Shown here piece after piece: positions 26,151-35,038 of a DNA stretch of 64,000 nucleotides. Both the position numbers and the translations under genes were made by a program. Under the pieces are notes generated by a model. The model was given only the letters and a program-made list of their open reading frames with translations. It had not been told where the DNA came from and ran no database searches. The stretch is taken from positions 270,563 to 334,562 of the forward strand of contig NZ_MJAH01000011.1 of NCBI RefSeq assembly GCF_001746295.1. The letters are read 5' to 3'. Numbering within the stretch: position 1 is the stretch's first letter; each line of letters begins with the position of its first letter. This stretch comes from Streptomyces sp. LUP47B. Lineage in GTDB: Bacteria; Actinomycetota; Actinomycetes; Streptomycetales; Streptomycetaceae.

Positions 26151-26549
26151 TCAGTCGGCCATGAGCAGGGCCCACACGGTCTTGCCGTGCCGCCCCCGGC
26201 TCCACACCCCCCACGCGGTGGCGATGTTCTCCACCAGACGCAGACCGCGGCCGGTCTCCTCGCCCTCGCCGACCGCTCGCAGCCGGGGTTCCAGTCGGTC
26301 CTCGTCGGAGACCTCTATCAGGCAGGAGCCGTCCGCGAGGGCGGTCACCGCGACCTCGAACTCCCGCTCCAGGAGCGGCCCGTGGCGCACCACATCGGTG
26401 GCCAGTTCCGAGACCAGCAGCACCACGTCGGCCAGCGCCGGATCGTCGGGTCCGTGGCCCCAGTCGGCCAGGTGGTCCCGGACCCGCCGCCGGGCGAGAC
26501 CGACGGAAGCCGGATGCCGGGGCAGCCGGAAGGAGTTGCGTCTCAACAC
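26151..26549 (-). CDS. RsbW/SpoIIAB-like ATP-binding protein with altered N box
   Basis: 132 residues of the GHKL ATPase fold, as in anti-sigma kinases that are numerous in Streptomyces. The N box is VSELATDVVRHG, where the family usually has ELVTNAVRHG; the Mg-binding Asn is replaced by Asp. The G1 box (EVSDEDR) and G2 box (ETGRGLRLVENIA, with AWG following) are present. It may regulate a sigma factor or anti-anti-sigma factor; no partner gene lies next to it. It converges with the histidine kinase gene, 18 nt apart. Confidence 0.83.
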   Translation of the reverse strand: MLRRNSFRLPRHPASVGLARRRVRDHLADWGHGPDDPALADVVLLVSELATDVVRHGPLLEREFEVAVTALADGSCLIEVSDEDRLEPRLRAVGEGEETGRGLRLVENIATAWGVWSRGRHGKTVWALLMAD

Positions 26550-26691
26550 GTTTGCTCCTCACCCCGCGCACACCTCCGTCACACGGTGCTGCGTTGAGTG
26601 GCTGCCCGGCGTCACTCGGGCGAATGTCGGTTCCACGGGAATGCGTCGGAAACGGCGCGATGACGTCGGGATCAGATCCAGGACGCCGACA

Positions 26692-28245
26692 TCAGATCCA
26701 GCTGAGGCGCCAGAGGCGGAAGACTCCGGTGCCGTCCGAGAGGTACTGGCCGCCACCGACGTCCTCGCTGGTCACGACGTAGTCCTTGGCCTGCCACAGC
26801 GGGATGACCGGGACATCGCGGGCGATGTCCGCCTGGAGGTCGCGGAAGTCCTGCCCTGCCTCGCCGCGGTCGGCGTACCGCTGACTGTCCTGAATCAGAT
26901 GGTCGACCTCGTGGCTGCTGTAGCCGGTGTTCATGGTGCCGTCGGTGCCCACGAGCGGGGAGCCGTACGTGTCCGGGTCGGGGTAGTCGGCCACCCAGCC
27001 CACCGCGTAGGCGTCCAGCTTCCCGGTCGCCCAGCGCTTCTGGAAGTCGGTCCACTCGTAGCCCTTGAGCGTCACCTTGAACAGGCCGCTCGCCTCAAGC
27101 TGCTTCTTGAGCTCCTTGGCCTCCGCGGCGGCTGAACCGCTGGTGAGGCCGTAGCCGTAGGTGAAGCTGACCGGGGTGGTCACGCCGGCCTCGGTGAGCA
27201 GGGCACGCGCCTTCTTGACGCTCGGCTCCGCATAGGTGTCGAAGAACGACGTGGTGTGGCCGGTGATACCGGTCGGGATCAGCGAGTAGAGCGGGTCGAC
27301 GGTCCCGTCGTACACCGAGGCGGCCAGCTGCTCGCGGTTGATCAGCCAGGCCATGGCCTGACGCACCTTGGGGTCGTGCAGGGGCTTGCCCGCGCGGGTG
27401 TCGAGGTAGAGGTTGCGGACCTCGGAGCTGTCGGCCTCCGAGACGCGCTGGCCGGGGTCGCTCGGGTTCAGTCCGGCGAGGACATTGGGCGGCAACTGGC
27501 GGTAGGCGACGTCGATCCGCTTCGCCTTCCAGGCGCTGTTCAGCTTGTTCGAGTTGCCGTAGTAGTCGAGTTCGACGGGGCGGCCGGTGCTCTTGATCTC
27601 ACCCTTGTAGTCGCCGTTGGGCGCGAGGACCGCCTTCTTGCCCTTCGTATACGCCGTCAGTTCGTACGGCCCGGTGCCGTCGACGCCGTTGTCGGTGCGC
27701 AGTGAATTCGCGGGGTACTTCGTGCTGTCGACGATGACACCGGCTCCCGTGGCCACCTTGAACGGGAAGGTGGCGTCGGGCGAGGACAGCCGGAAGGTGA
27801 TCGTCCGGCCGCTGGCACCGACCGACTGCAGGGTGCTCAGCAGCGAGGCCGGGCCGACATCCGAGTTGATCTTCTTGACCCGGTCGAAGGAGTACTTGAC
27901 GTCCTTGGCGGTCATCTCGCGGCCGCTCGGGAACGTGAGGCCCTCGCGCAGCACGCAGCGGTACGTGCGCAGATCACTGCCCTCGAACCCACAGCTCTCG
28001 GCCGCGTCGGGCACGGGAGTGGCACTGCCCGGCTCGAAGGCCAGCAGTGACTGGAAAACGTTGTTGAACAGCGCCCAGGAGCCGGCGTCATAGGCTCCGG
28101 CCGGATCGAGGGAGGTGACTTCGTCCGTCGTCCCCACCTTGATCGTCCTGCCCGTCCCTTCGGACGGGAGCAACTGCCAGCCGCCAACTCCCACGACCCC
28201 CAGAACAAGAAGCGTCGCGAGAATCCGCACGCGAACCGACCGCAT
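26692..28245 (-). CDS. ABC transporter peptide/solute-binding protein, family 5, no lipobox
   Basis: 517 residues of the DppA/OppA family (TTDEVTSLDPAGAYDAGSW near the N-terminus, then FPSGREMTAKDVKYSFDRV). It should bind peptides or similar ligands outside the membrane. The N-terminal helix (ILATLLVLGVVGVGGWQLLPSEG) has no Cys, so it is not a lipoprotein; it is either secreted or anchored by this helix. No permease or ATPase gene is adjacent, so it is an orphan receptor. The ATG at 28245 is set by a GGGGAGGG ribosome binding site, rejecting the start at 28290. Confidence 0.88.
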   Translation of the reverse strand: MRSVRVRILATLLVLGVVGVGGWQLLPSEGTGRTIKVGTTDEVTSLDPAGAYDAGSWALFNNVFQSLLAFEPGSATPVPDAAESCGFEGSDLRTYRCVLREGLTFPSGREMTAKDVKYSFDRVKKINSDVGPASLLSTLQSVGASGRTITFRLSSPDATFPFKVATGAGVIVDSTKYPANSLRTDNGVDGTGPYELTAYTKGKKAVLAPNGDYKGEIKSTGRPVELDYYGNSNKLNSAWKAKRIDVAYRQLPPNVLAGLNPSDPGQRVSEADSSEVRNLYLDTRAGKPLHDPKVRQAMAWLINREQLAASVYDGTVDPLYSLIPTGITGHTTSFFDTYAEPSVKKARALLTEAGVTTPVSFTYGYGLTSGSAAAEAKELKKQLEASGLFKVTLKGYEWTDFQKRWATGKLDAYAVGWVADYPDPDTYGSPLVGTDGTMNTGYSSHEVDHLIQDSQRYADRGEAGQDFRDLQADIARDVPVIPLWQAKDYVVTSEDVGGGQYLSDGTGVFRLWRLSWI

Positions 28246-28424
28246 CGGTTTGCCCTCCCCGGACCCCATGGGTCCCAGTGCACATGCCACCCCCTAGTGG
28301 CGCGGATCACCTAATCACAGGTGTTTCAGCTGGGGGAAGAGGGATTTGTCGAGTTGGGCAAGACGTTACCGCAAGGGGTTTCGGCCATGTTTCACAGAGT
28401 TCCCACAGGATCTCCGGCCGGCGA

Positions 28425-28769
28425 TCAACGGACGGTCGCGCAGGCGACCGCCGCGGCGCACACCAGGACCGACGCGACGGCCCGCGCCATGATCGCCCGG
28501 TCCACGATCCGCCGCAGCCACGGGACCGGAACGCCTCTCAGCAGCCAGGTGACCGGCAGGGAGAGCGCGGACACGCAGGCGAGGAGGAAGAACTGCCGCG
28601 CGGGTGGGTAGTCGGGATCCCAGGGGTCGTGAGCCGCGTTCTCCAGATACAGCAATCCGGCGACCGCGTACCAGAACAGCGCGCAGCCACCGGTGAGCAG
28701 GGTCTCGTACAGGGCGAACAGAACCGGCCTGCTGCGGGCGAGGCGCCGGAGGGACGTGTCGGACATCAT
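28425..28769 (-). CDS. small hypothetical membrane protein
   Basis: 114 residues starting with tandem ATGs. There are three hydrophobic stretches: LFALYETLLTGGCALFWYAVAGLLYL, FFLLACVSALSLPVTWLL and AVASVLVCAAAVAC. A polar extracytoplasmic loop (ENAAHDPWDPDYPPARQ) separates the first two. No known domain. 179 nt of AT-richer gene-free DNA separate it from the binding-protein gene downstream; I see no clear promoter hexamers there beyond a TGATTAGGTGAT stretch. Confidence 0.6.
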   Translation of the reverse strand: MMSDTSLRRLARSRPVLFALYETLLTGGCALFWYAVAGLLYLENAAHDPWDPDYPPARQFFLLACVSALSLPVTWLLRGVPVPWLRRIVDRAIMARAVASVLVCAAAVACATVR

Positions 28770-28867
28770 GCGCGAACCCTCCCCCGGCCGGCCCCGGGAG
28801 GGCCGTCGTGGTCAAAGTACGCCGACTCCCGCACCGGGCACAGCAGCACGACGGTCCGGGCCGCTGT

Positions 28868-30175
28868 TCAGGCCTGCTTCGACGCCAGTTCGATCACCGT
28901 GATGTCCGACGGGGCGCCCACGCGCGTGGGCGGGCCCCAGGCGCCGGCGCCGCGGCTGACGTAGAGCTGAGTGTCGCCGTAGCGCTCCAGACCGGCGACG
29001 GTCGGGTTCGCGGCCTTCGCGAGGAGGTTGCCGGGCCAGAGCTGGCCGCCGTGGGTGTGGCCGGAGAGCTGGAGGTCGACGGCGTGGTCGACGGCGTCGT
29101 GGATCTGGACCGGCTGGTGGGCGAGGAGCACGCACGCGCGTGCCGTGTCCCGGTCGCCGAGGGCCTTGGCGAAGTCGGGGCCCTGGCCCTCACTCTCGCC
29201 CGCGATGTCGTTGACGCCGGCGAGATCGAACCACGCCAGTTCCGTACGGTCGTTCTCCAGCGGACGCAGACCGAGCCGCCGTACCTCCTCGACCCACTGC
29301 TCGGCGCCGGAGAAGTACTCGTGGTTGCCGGTGACGAAGAACGAGCCGTGTCGTGCCTCGAGCCGCGCGAGGGGGGCTGCCGCCGGGCCGAGGTCCTTCA
29401 CACTGCCGTCGACCAGGTCGCCGACGACCGCGATCAGGTCGGGCCGGGTGGAGTTGATGGTGTCGACGACCTTCTGGGCGAAGCCACGGCCGAGCACCGG
29501 GCTCAGGTGGATGTCGCTGACCACCGCGATCCGGTAGCCGTGCGCCGCGCGCGGGAGCTTCGCCAGCGGCACGGTGACCCGCTTGACCCCGGGCCCGCGC
29601 AGGACGCCGTACGTGCCGTAGCCGACGGTTCCCACGGCGGCCGCGGCGGCGGCTCCGGCGACGACCCGGGAGACGAAGAGGCGGCGGGAGGGGGCGCCGA
29701 CGAGGGTGGCGCCGCCGGGCTCCGACGGCTCCCCGGACGCCGGTCCGTCCTTCCCGGGTTCCCGGGGCGGGCTCCCGGGCTCCTGCGGCTTCTCGGCAGG
29801 TGCTCCCGCCGGTACCCGCTCCGGGTGCGGTACGGCGGTCACGGCGGGCTCGCCGCGCCGGTCCCGGCGTTCGAGGAAACGTCGCAGCAGGGGTCGTACG
29901 ACCTCTCCCGCCACGACCGCGAGCAGCAGGTAGATCGACAGCGCCAGCCACAGGAAGCCGGGCCACGCGAGCACACGCTGGAGCCAGAAGGGGGCGCCGG
30001 TGCGCTCCGCGACCAGGGCACCGACCGCCAGCACCCAGCCGCCGCCGATGAGCACCGCGCCCACGCGGCGGGCCCGGCCGGGGCCGTCGGTGGTGTCGCG
30101 GAACAGGCGGCGCCACAGGTACCAGTTGGCCGTGACGAGGACGGCCAGGGCGAGCAGTGCGAAGACGATGACCAC
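28868..30175 (-). CDS. membrane-anchored metallophosphoesterase
   Basis: 435 residues. The N-terminus has three helices up to about residue 95, then a Pro/Glu/Gly-rich cytoplasmic or periplasmic linker (about 110-165) and a further helix (VSRVVAGAAAAAAVGTVGYGTYG). The calcineurin-like catalytic domain follows, with metal-ligand motifs in order: SDIHLSP, GDLVDGS, GNHEYFSG, LLAHQP and GHTHGGQ. The GTG start follows GAGAG and lies 6 nt after the stop of the SCO4848-like gene, so they form an operon. The substrate is unknown; relatives such as YkuE act on UDP-sugars or phospholipids. Confidence 0.9.
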   Translation of the reverse strand: MVIVFALLALAVLVTANWYLWRRLFRDTTDGPGRARRVGAVLIGGGWVLAVGALVAERTGAPFWLQRVLAWPGFLWLALSIYLLLAVVAGEVVRPLLRRFLERRDRRGEPAVTAVPHPERVPAGAPAEKPQEPGSPPREPGKDGPASGEPSEPGGATLVGAPSRRLFVSRVVAGAAAAAAVGTVGYGTYGVLRGPGVKRVTVPLAKLPRAAHGYRIAVVSDIHLSPVLGRGFAQKVVDTINSTRPDLIAVVGDLVDGSVKDLGPAAAPLARLEARHGSFFVTGNHEYFSGAEQWVEEVRRLGLRPLENDRTELAWFDLAGVNDIAGESEGQGPDFAKALGDRDTARACVLLAHQPVQIHDAVDHAVDLQLSGHTHGGQLWPGNLLAKAANPTVAGLERYGDTQLYVSRGAGAWGPPTRVGAPSDITVIELASKQA

Positions 30176-30181
30176 GGTCTG

Positions 30182-30442
30182 CTAACTCTCGGGGGTCGGC
30201 TGTGAGTTCCGGCGCAGTGCGCGCACTCCACGCAACCCGATGAGCCCGACGACCGTCCCCAATACGAAGGAGACGACGGCCAGCAGCAGGTGCACCCAGA
30301 AGTACCCCGTCGGGTCGCCCGCGTCGTCGAACGCGAGCCCGCTGGCGTCCTTGACGAGGTTCTTGACGAAAGTGATCCAGATGATCCAGCTCCACACCCC
30401 GAAGGCGAGCAGGAACCAGGAGACGGGGCGGCTGAGCTTCAT
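30182..30442 (-). CDS. SCO4848 family membrane protein
   Basis: 86 residues with two helices (SWFLLAFGVWSWIIWITFV, then WVHLLLAVVSFVLGTVVGLIG) separated by DASGLAFDDAGDPTGYF. This sequence and its position between a D-Ala-D-Ala carboxypeptidase and a metallophosphoesterase match the actinobacterial SCO4848 family. The start is the internal ATG at 30442; the long upstream frame is antisense to the carboxypeptidase. GATACT lies 6 nt before the ATG, so the message is probably leaderless and continues into the phosphoesterase gene. Confidence 0.87.
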   Translation of the reverse strand: MKLSRPVSWFLLAFGVWSWIIWITFVKNLVKDASGLAFDDAGDPTGYFWVHLLLAVVSFVLGTVVGLIGLRGVRALRRNSQPTPES

Positions 30443-30533
30443 GGGTCCAGTATCGCGGGCCGTTGGCCGGTTCGACGGCCGGGGTGGGGAGGGTGCTGGG
30501 ACTTCACCCTCCGCGCCATGTACGTTCCTGAGC

Positions 30534-31853
30534 GTGTCCGCACCCCACAAGAAGACCGCCGGGCGATCCCTGCTGGTCACCTCCGCCGCCGCCCTGTCGT
30601 CCCTCGCGCTGACCGCGCCGGTCGCTCTCGCGGCTCCCGGCCCGTCACCGAGCACGTCCCCGAGTGCGTCCCCCAGCGCCACTCCCCCGGCGAACATGTC
30701 GACCGTGGGCGGCTCACGGCTCGGCCAGGCGGGCACGCAGGTCAATCTCGCGAGCGGCGTTCCGGTGCTGCCCAAGGACATCACCGCGCGCTCCTGGATC
30801 GTCACGGACGCCGAGTCCGGCGATGTGCTCGCCGCACACAACGCGCACTGGCGGCTGCCCCCGGCGAGCACCATGAAGATGCTCTTCGCGGACACCGTGC
30901 TGCCGAAGTTCGCCAAGACCGAGAAGCACAAGGTCGTCCCCTCCGACCTCGCGGGCATGGGCGCCGGTTCCAGCCTGGTCGGGATAAAGGAGGGCGAGAC
31001 GTACACGGTCCACGATCTGTGGCTCGGTGTCTTCCTTCGCTCCGGCAACGACGCCGTGCACGTCCTGTCCGCGATGAACAAGGGCGTCGCCAAGACCGTC
31101 ACGGAGATGAACGAGCACGCCGAGGAGCTCCAGGCCCTCGACACGCATGTGGTCAGCCCCGACGGCTACGACGCCCCCGGCCAGGTCTCCTCCGCCTACG
31201 ACCTGACCCTGTTCGCCCGTTCCGGCCTGCAGAAGAAGGATTTCCGCGAGTACTGCTCGACGGTCACCGCGAAGTTCCCCGGCGAGACCAAGAAGGACAA
31301 GAAGGGCAAGGTCGTCCGCAAGCCCTTCGAGATCCAGAACACCAACCGACTGCTGAGCGGCGACTACGACATCTCGCAGTACCAGGGCATCGCAGGTGTG
31401 AAGAACGGCAACACCACCAACGCCGGCGCCACCTTCACCGGTGTCGCCGAGCGCAATGGCAGGGTGCTGCTCGTCACCGTCATGAACCCGTCGAAGGAAG
31501 GGCACAACGAGGTCTACAAGGAGACCGCGAAGCTCTTCGACTGGGGCTTCAAGGCGGCCGGCAAGGTCCAGCCGGTGGGTGAGCTGGTGCCGCCCAAGGG
31601 CGCCGCGCAGTCCAGCGGCCAGGGGGAGGCCGGGGAGGCCGGGGGTGGATCCGGCGGCTCCGGGGACTCGGCGGGCTCCGGGGACTCGGCGAAGCACGCC
31701 GCGGCCGCCACGGCCGACCACGGCTCCCGCGGCATGGGCACCGCCCTCGCGATCTCCGGCGGCCTCCTTGTGCTGCTCGCGGGCGCCGCGTTCCTCGTCA
31801 ACCGCCGCTGGCCGCTGCCGGATCTGGTACGTCGTCGCTCTTCTCGTCCGTGA
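30534..31853 (+). CDS. D-alanyl-D-alanine carboxypeptidase (S11, low-molecular-weight PBP)
   Basis: 439 residues. The signal peptide is LLVTSAAALSSLALTAPVALAAP. The S11 catalytic motifs are SxxK in PPASTMKMLF, SxN in RSGNDAVH, and the third motif GVKNGNTTNAG, where KNG replaces the classical KTG, a variant seen in actinobacterial members. After the catalytic domain there is a Gly/Ser-rich linker and a C-terminal helix (ALAISGGLLVLLAGAAFLV) with basic tail, so it is a type I membrane protein trimming peptidoglycan stem peptides. The GTG at 30534 lies 7 nt after TACGTT, suggesting a leaderless message. The 3' end overlaps the YihY gene by 56 nt. Confidence 0.92.
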   Translation: MSAPHKKTAGRSLLVTSAAALSSLALTAPVALAAPGPSPSTSPSASPSATPPANMSTVGGSRLGQAGTQVNLASGVPVLPKDITARSWIVTDAESGDVLAAHNAHWRLPPASTMKMLFADTVLPKFAKTEKHKVVPSDLAGMGAGSSLVGIKEGETYTVHDLWLGVFLRSGNDAVHVLSAMNKGVAKTVTEMNEHAEELQALDTHVVSPDGYDAPGQVSSAYDLTLFARSGLQKKDFREYCSTVTAKFPGETKKDKKGKVVRKPFEIQNTNRLLSGDYDISQYQGIAGVKNGNTTNAGATFTGVAERNGRVLLVTVMNPSKEGHNEVYKETAKLFDWGFKAAGKVQPVGELVPPKGAAQSSGQGEAGEAGGGSGGSGDSAGSGDSAKHAAAATADHGSRGMGTALAISGGLLVLLAGAAFLVNRRWPLPDLVRRRSSRP

Positions 31854-32709
31854 GCTCCTGCTCCTTGCTCCCCGTCGCCGTCCACGCGGCGCAGAACAGC
31901 ACCAGCTTCGCCGTGAAGTTGATCCACAGCAGCAGGGCGACGGGGACGCCGAACGCGCCATACATGCTCTTCGTCGCCACGCCCTGGATATAGCCGCTCA
32001 GCAGCAGCTTCAGCAGTTCGAAGCCGATCGCGCCGGTCAGCGCGGCGACGAACAGCCGGCGGCGCGTCGGCTCGACCCCCGGCAGCAGGGTCAGGACGTA
32101 CAACAGGAGCAGGAAGTCGGCGAGTACGGCGATGACGAACGCGACGACACGCAGCAGGACCCGGCCCGCGCCGCCCTCCTGAAGGCCCAGCTCCCCGCTG
32201 ATCCAGTCGACCAGCGCCGAGGCGACGGTGGAGATGGCGAGCGTGACCAGGACGGCGCCGCCGAATCCGACCAGGATGCCCAGGTCCTTGCCCTTGCGCA
32301 GGATCGGGTTCTCTTCCTCGTCGGGCAGCTCCCACACCGCGCGCAGACACTCGCGCATCGAGCCGGCCCAGCCGATGCCGGTGAACAGCAGGGCGGCGGC
32401 GGCGATGAGGCCGACGGTGCCCGCGTTCTGTACCAGGCCGCCGATGTTCAGCTGCTCGGAGATGCCGGGCACCTGATCGGCGATCTTGTCCTGGAGGTCG
32501 TCCTGCTGCTTCGTGCTGAGCGTGGCGGCCGCGATCGCCGCCGCCACGGTGAGCAGCGGGAACAGCGCGACGAAGCTGGTGAACGTCATCGCCGCGGCCA
32601 GCCGAGTCCACTTCACCCGGTCCAGCCGTTCGTACGACCGCCACGCGTGCGTGGCCGTCAGGCGCACCCAGAGCGGCCCGACGACGGGGAGTCTCTTCAG
32701 CCAGTCCAT
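31798..32709 (-). CDS. YihY/BrkB family membrane protein
   Basis: 303 residues from the ATG at 32709 (MDWLKRLPVVGPL). There are six predicted helices: TFTSFVALFPLLTVAAAIA, VGLIAAAALLFTGIGWA, GILVGFGGAVLVTLAIS, VLLRVVAFVIAVLADFLLLLYVL, then the last two around MYGAFGVPVALLLWINFTAKLVLF. The family (formerly misnamed ribonuclease BN) has no settled function; some members are linked to envelope stress. The C-terminal tail is acidic. It is convergent and overlapping with the carboxypeptidase gene. Confidence 0.9.
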   Translation of the reverse strand: MDWLKRLPVVGPLWVRLTATHAWRSYERLDRVKWTRLAAAMTFTSFVALFPLLTVAAAIAAATLSTKQQDDLQDKIADQVPGISEQLNIGGLVQNAGTVGLIAAAALLFTGIGWAGSMRECLRAVWELPDEEENPILRKGKDLGILVGFGGAVLVTLAISTVASALVDWISGELGLQEGGAGRVLLRVVAFVIAVLADFLLLLYVLTLLPGVEPTRRRLFVAALTGAIGFELLKLLLSGYIQGVATKSMYGAFGVPVALLLWINFTAKLVLFCAAWTATGSKEQELTDEKSDDVPDPAAASGG

Positions 32710-32865
32710 GATCGGATCTTGCCCTCCGCGTGGAAGACCGATGTGTGAGTACCCCGAAAACGCGGGACGGCGTCGGGCGGGGGCGCGCCCATTAATCACC
32801 CATTCCGGGTAGAGGCATGAAGTTTGAGATCAAATTGTCCCTATAGCGGCGATACGGTCACCGGC

Positions 32866-34248
32866 ATGTCTGCCGACACCGTTCCCGTCACGGGATGGGG
32901 GCGCACCGCCCCCACCGCGGCCTGTTTGATCCGTCCACGGAGCTACGAGGAGGCCGTGGCCGCCGTCCGGGGCTGCGGGGCCCGTGGCGGCATCCCGAGG
33001 GGCCTGGGACGGGCGTACGGGGACGCGGCACAGAACGCAGGCGGCGCGGTGTTCGACATGACCGGCCTGAACCGGATCCACGCGATCGACGCCGAAGGCG
33101 GCACCGTGCTGTGCGACGCGGGCGTCTCCCTGAACGGGCTGATGGAGGTGCTGCTGCCGCTCGGCTGGTTCGTGCCGGTGACGCCCGGCACCCGGTACGT
33201 CACCGTCGGCGGTGCGATCGGCACGGACGTCCACGGCAGGAACCACCATGTGTCCGGCTCCTTCTCCCGCCATGTGCTGTCCTTCGAACTGCTCACCGCC
33301 GACGGCGAGATCCGCACCGTGCGCCGCGGCACACCTCTGTTCGACGCGACCACCGGCGGCATGGGTCTGACCGGGATGATCCTCACCGCGACGGTCCAGC
33401 TCCAGCCGGTCGAGACGTCCCTGATGTCGGTGGACACGGAACGCGCGCGCGACCTCGACGACCTGATGGCCCGTCTGACGGCGACCGATCACCAGTACCG
33501 CTACTCGGCCGCCTGGGTCGACCTGCTGGCCCGCGGGGCCGCGACGGGGCGGGCGGTTCTCACGCGGGGCGACCACGCGCCGCTGGAAGCGCTGGAGACA
33601 CCGGGGCCGCTCGCCAGGAGCACACGCGCGCGGAGAGACCCGTTGACGTTCGGGACCCCGCGCTTCCCGGCCCCGCCCCGCTTCCTCCCCGAGGGACTTC
33701 TCCACCGCACGAGCGTGGGGCTGTTCAACGAGCTCCGGTACCGGACGGCGCCCCGCGCGCGTACCGGCCGGCTGCAGGGGATCTCCGCGTTCTTCCACCC
33801 CCTCGACGGTGTGCCCCACTGGAACCGGATCTACGGCCGCGGCGGCCTCGTGCACTACCAGTTCGTCGTCGGACAGGACCAGGACGACACCCTGCGCCGG
33901 ATCGTGCGGCGGGTCTCCGAGCGGCGATGCCCGTCCCTTCTCGCCGTGCTCAAGCGGTTCGGGGACGCCGACCCCGGATGGCTCTCCTTCCCGGTGCCCG
34001 GCTGGACCCTGGCTCTGGACATCCCGGCCGGCCTGCCCGGTCTCTGCGCCCTCCTCGACGAACTGGACGAGGAGGTGGCCATGGCAGGCGGGCGGGTCTG
34101 CCTGGCCCAGGACTCCCGTCTGCGGCCGGAACTGCTCACCGCGATGTACCCGCGCCTCGACGACTTCCGTGCGCTGCGCGCCGAGCTGGACCCGCACGGG
34201 GTGTTCACCTCGGACCTGTCCCGCCGTCTGACCCTCCAAGCCCTCTGA
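32866..34248 (+). CDS. DprE1-like FAD-dependent oxidoreductase with substituted active-site residues
   Basis: 460 residues. The FAD-binding PCMH domain has GLGRAYGDAA, TPGTRYVTVGGAIGTDVHGRNHH and GGMGLTGM. The C-terminal domain is that of mycobacterial DprE1, which oxidises decaprenyl-phosphoryl-ribose at C2. Together with the next gene it would epimerise a polyprenyl-phospho-sugar. Compared with M. tuberculosis DprE1, the benzothiazinone-target Cys387 is Ala383 (GWTLALD) and the catalytic Lys418 is Gln415 (CLAQDSR), while the His of DVHGRNHH is kept. The ATG is 7 nt after TACGGT, so it is probably leaderless. Confidence 0.85.
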   Translation: MSADTVPVTGWGRTAPTAACLIRPRSYEEAVAAVRGCGARGGIPRGLGRAYGDAAQNAGGAVFDMTGLNRIHAIDAEGGTVLCDAGVSLNGLMEVLLPLGWFVPVTPGTRYVTVGGAIGTDVHGRNHHVSGSFSRHVLSFELLTADGEIRTVRRGTPLFDATTGGMGLTGMILTATVQLQPVETSLMSVDTERARDLDDLMARLTATDHQYRYSAAWVDLLARGAATGRAVLTRGDHAPLEALETPGPLARSTRARRDPLTFGTPRFPAPPRFLPEGLLHRTSVGLFNELRYRTAPRARTGRLQGISAFFHPLDGVPHWNRIYGRGGLVHYQFVVGQDQDDTLRRIVRRVSERRCPSLLAVLKRFGDADPGWLSFPVPGWTLALDIPAGLPGLCALLDELDEEVAMAGGRVCLAQDSRLRPELLTAMYPRLDDFRALRAELDPHGVFTSDLSRRLTLQAL

Positions 34249-34276
34249 AGATCCCAGGCCCTCCAAGGAGCTGTTC

Positions 34277-35032
34277 GTGAAGGACGCCTTCGGCATTCCC
34301 CAGTCCCTGCTCGTCCTCGGCGGTACGTCCGAGATCGCCCTGGCCACCGTCCGCCGCCTCGTCGTCCGCCGCACCCGCACGGTGTGGCTGGCGGGGCGCC
34401 CGTCACCGGCCCTGGAGGCGGCCGCCACGCAATTGCGCTCTCTGGGGGCCGAGGTCCACACCGTCGCCTTCGACGCGCTGCACCCCGATTCCCACGAGAC
34501 GGTGCTCGGCAAGGTGTTCGCCGAGGCCGACATCGACATGGTGCTGCTCGCCTTCGGGATCCTCGGCGACCAGGCCCACGACGAGCGCGACCCGGTCGCG
34601 GCGGTGCGGGTCGCGCAGACCAACTACACGGGCGCCGTCTCGGCAGGCCTGGTGTCCGCGCGCGCGTTGCAGACCCAGGGGCACGGCTCGCTCGTCGTGC
34701 TCTCCTCCGTGGCCGGCGAGCGCGCCCGCCGCGCCGACTTCATCTACGGCTCCAGCAAGGCCGGCCTCGACGTCTTCGCCCAGGGGCTGGGGGACGCCCT
34801 GCACGGCACGGGCGTGCACGTCATGGTCGTACGTCCCGGATTCGTCCGCTCGAGGATGACGGCCGGTCTGGAGGGGGCGCTCCTCGCGACCACCCCGGAG
34901 GCCGTCGCGACGGCGATCGAGCTGGGCCTGCGGCGCCGCTCGGAGACGGTGTGGGTGCCGGGGGCGCTGCGGGTGGTGATGGCGGCGATGCGGCATCTGC
35001 CGCGGGCGGTGTTCCGGCTGCTGCCGCTGTAA
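34277..35032 (+). CDS. DprE2-like short-chain dehydrogenase
   Basis: 251 residues. Rossmann SDR: LVLGGTSEIALATVRRL is the coenzyme motif, the catalytic Ser is in VVLSSVAGERARR, and the Tyr-Lys pair is in YGSSKAGLD. This is the DprE2 type, an NADH-dependent reductase of the keto-sugar intermediate. The gene is 28 nt downstream of the DprE1-like gene, with AAGGAG before the GTG start. A C-terminal amphipathic segment (LRVVMAAMRHLPRAVFRLLPL) may contact the membrane. Streptomyces makes no arabinogalactan, so the sugar lipid involved is an open question. Confidence 0.85.
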   Translation: MKDAFGIPQSLLVLGGTSEIALATVRRLVVRRTRTVWLAGRPSPALEAAATQLRSLGAEVHTVAFDALHPDSHETVLGKVFAEADIDMVLLAFGILGDQAHDERDPVAAVRVAQTNYTGAVSAGLVSARALQTQGHGSLVVLSSVAGERARRADFIYGSSKAGLDVFAQGLGDALHGTGVHVMVVRPGFVRSRMTAGLEGALLATTPEAVATAIELGLRRRSETVWVPGALRVVMAAMRHLPRAVFRLLPL

Positions 35033-35038
35033 CCGTGG

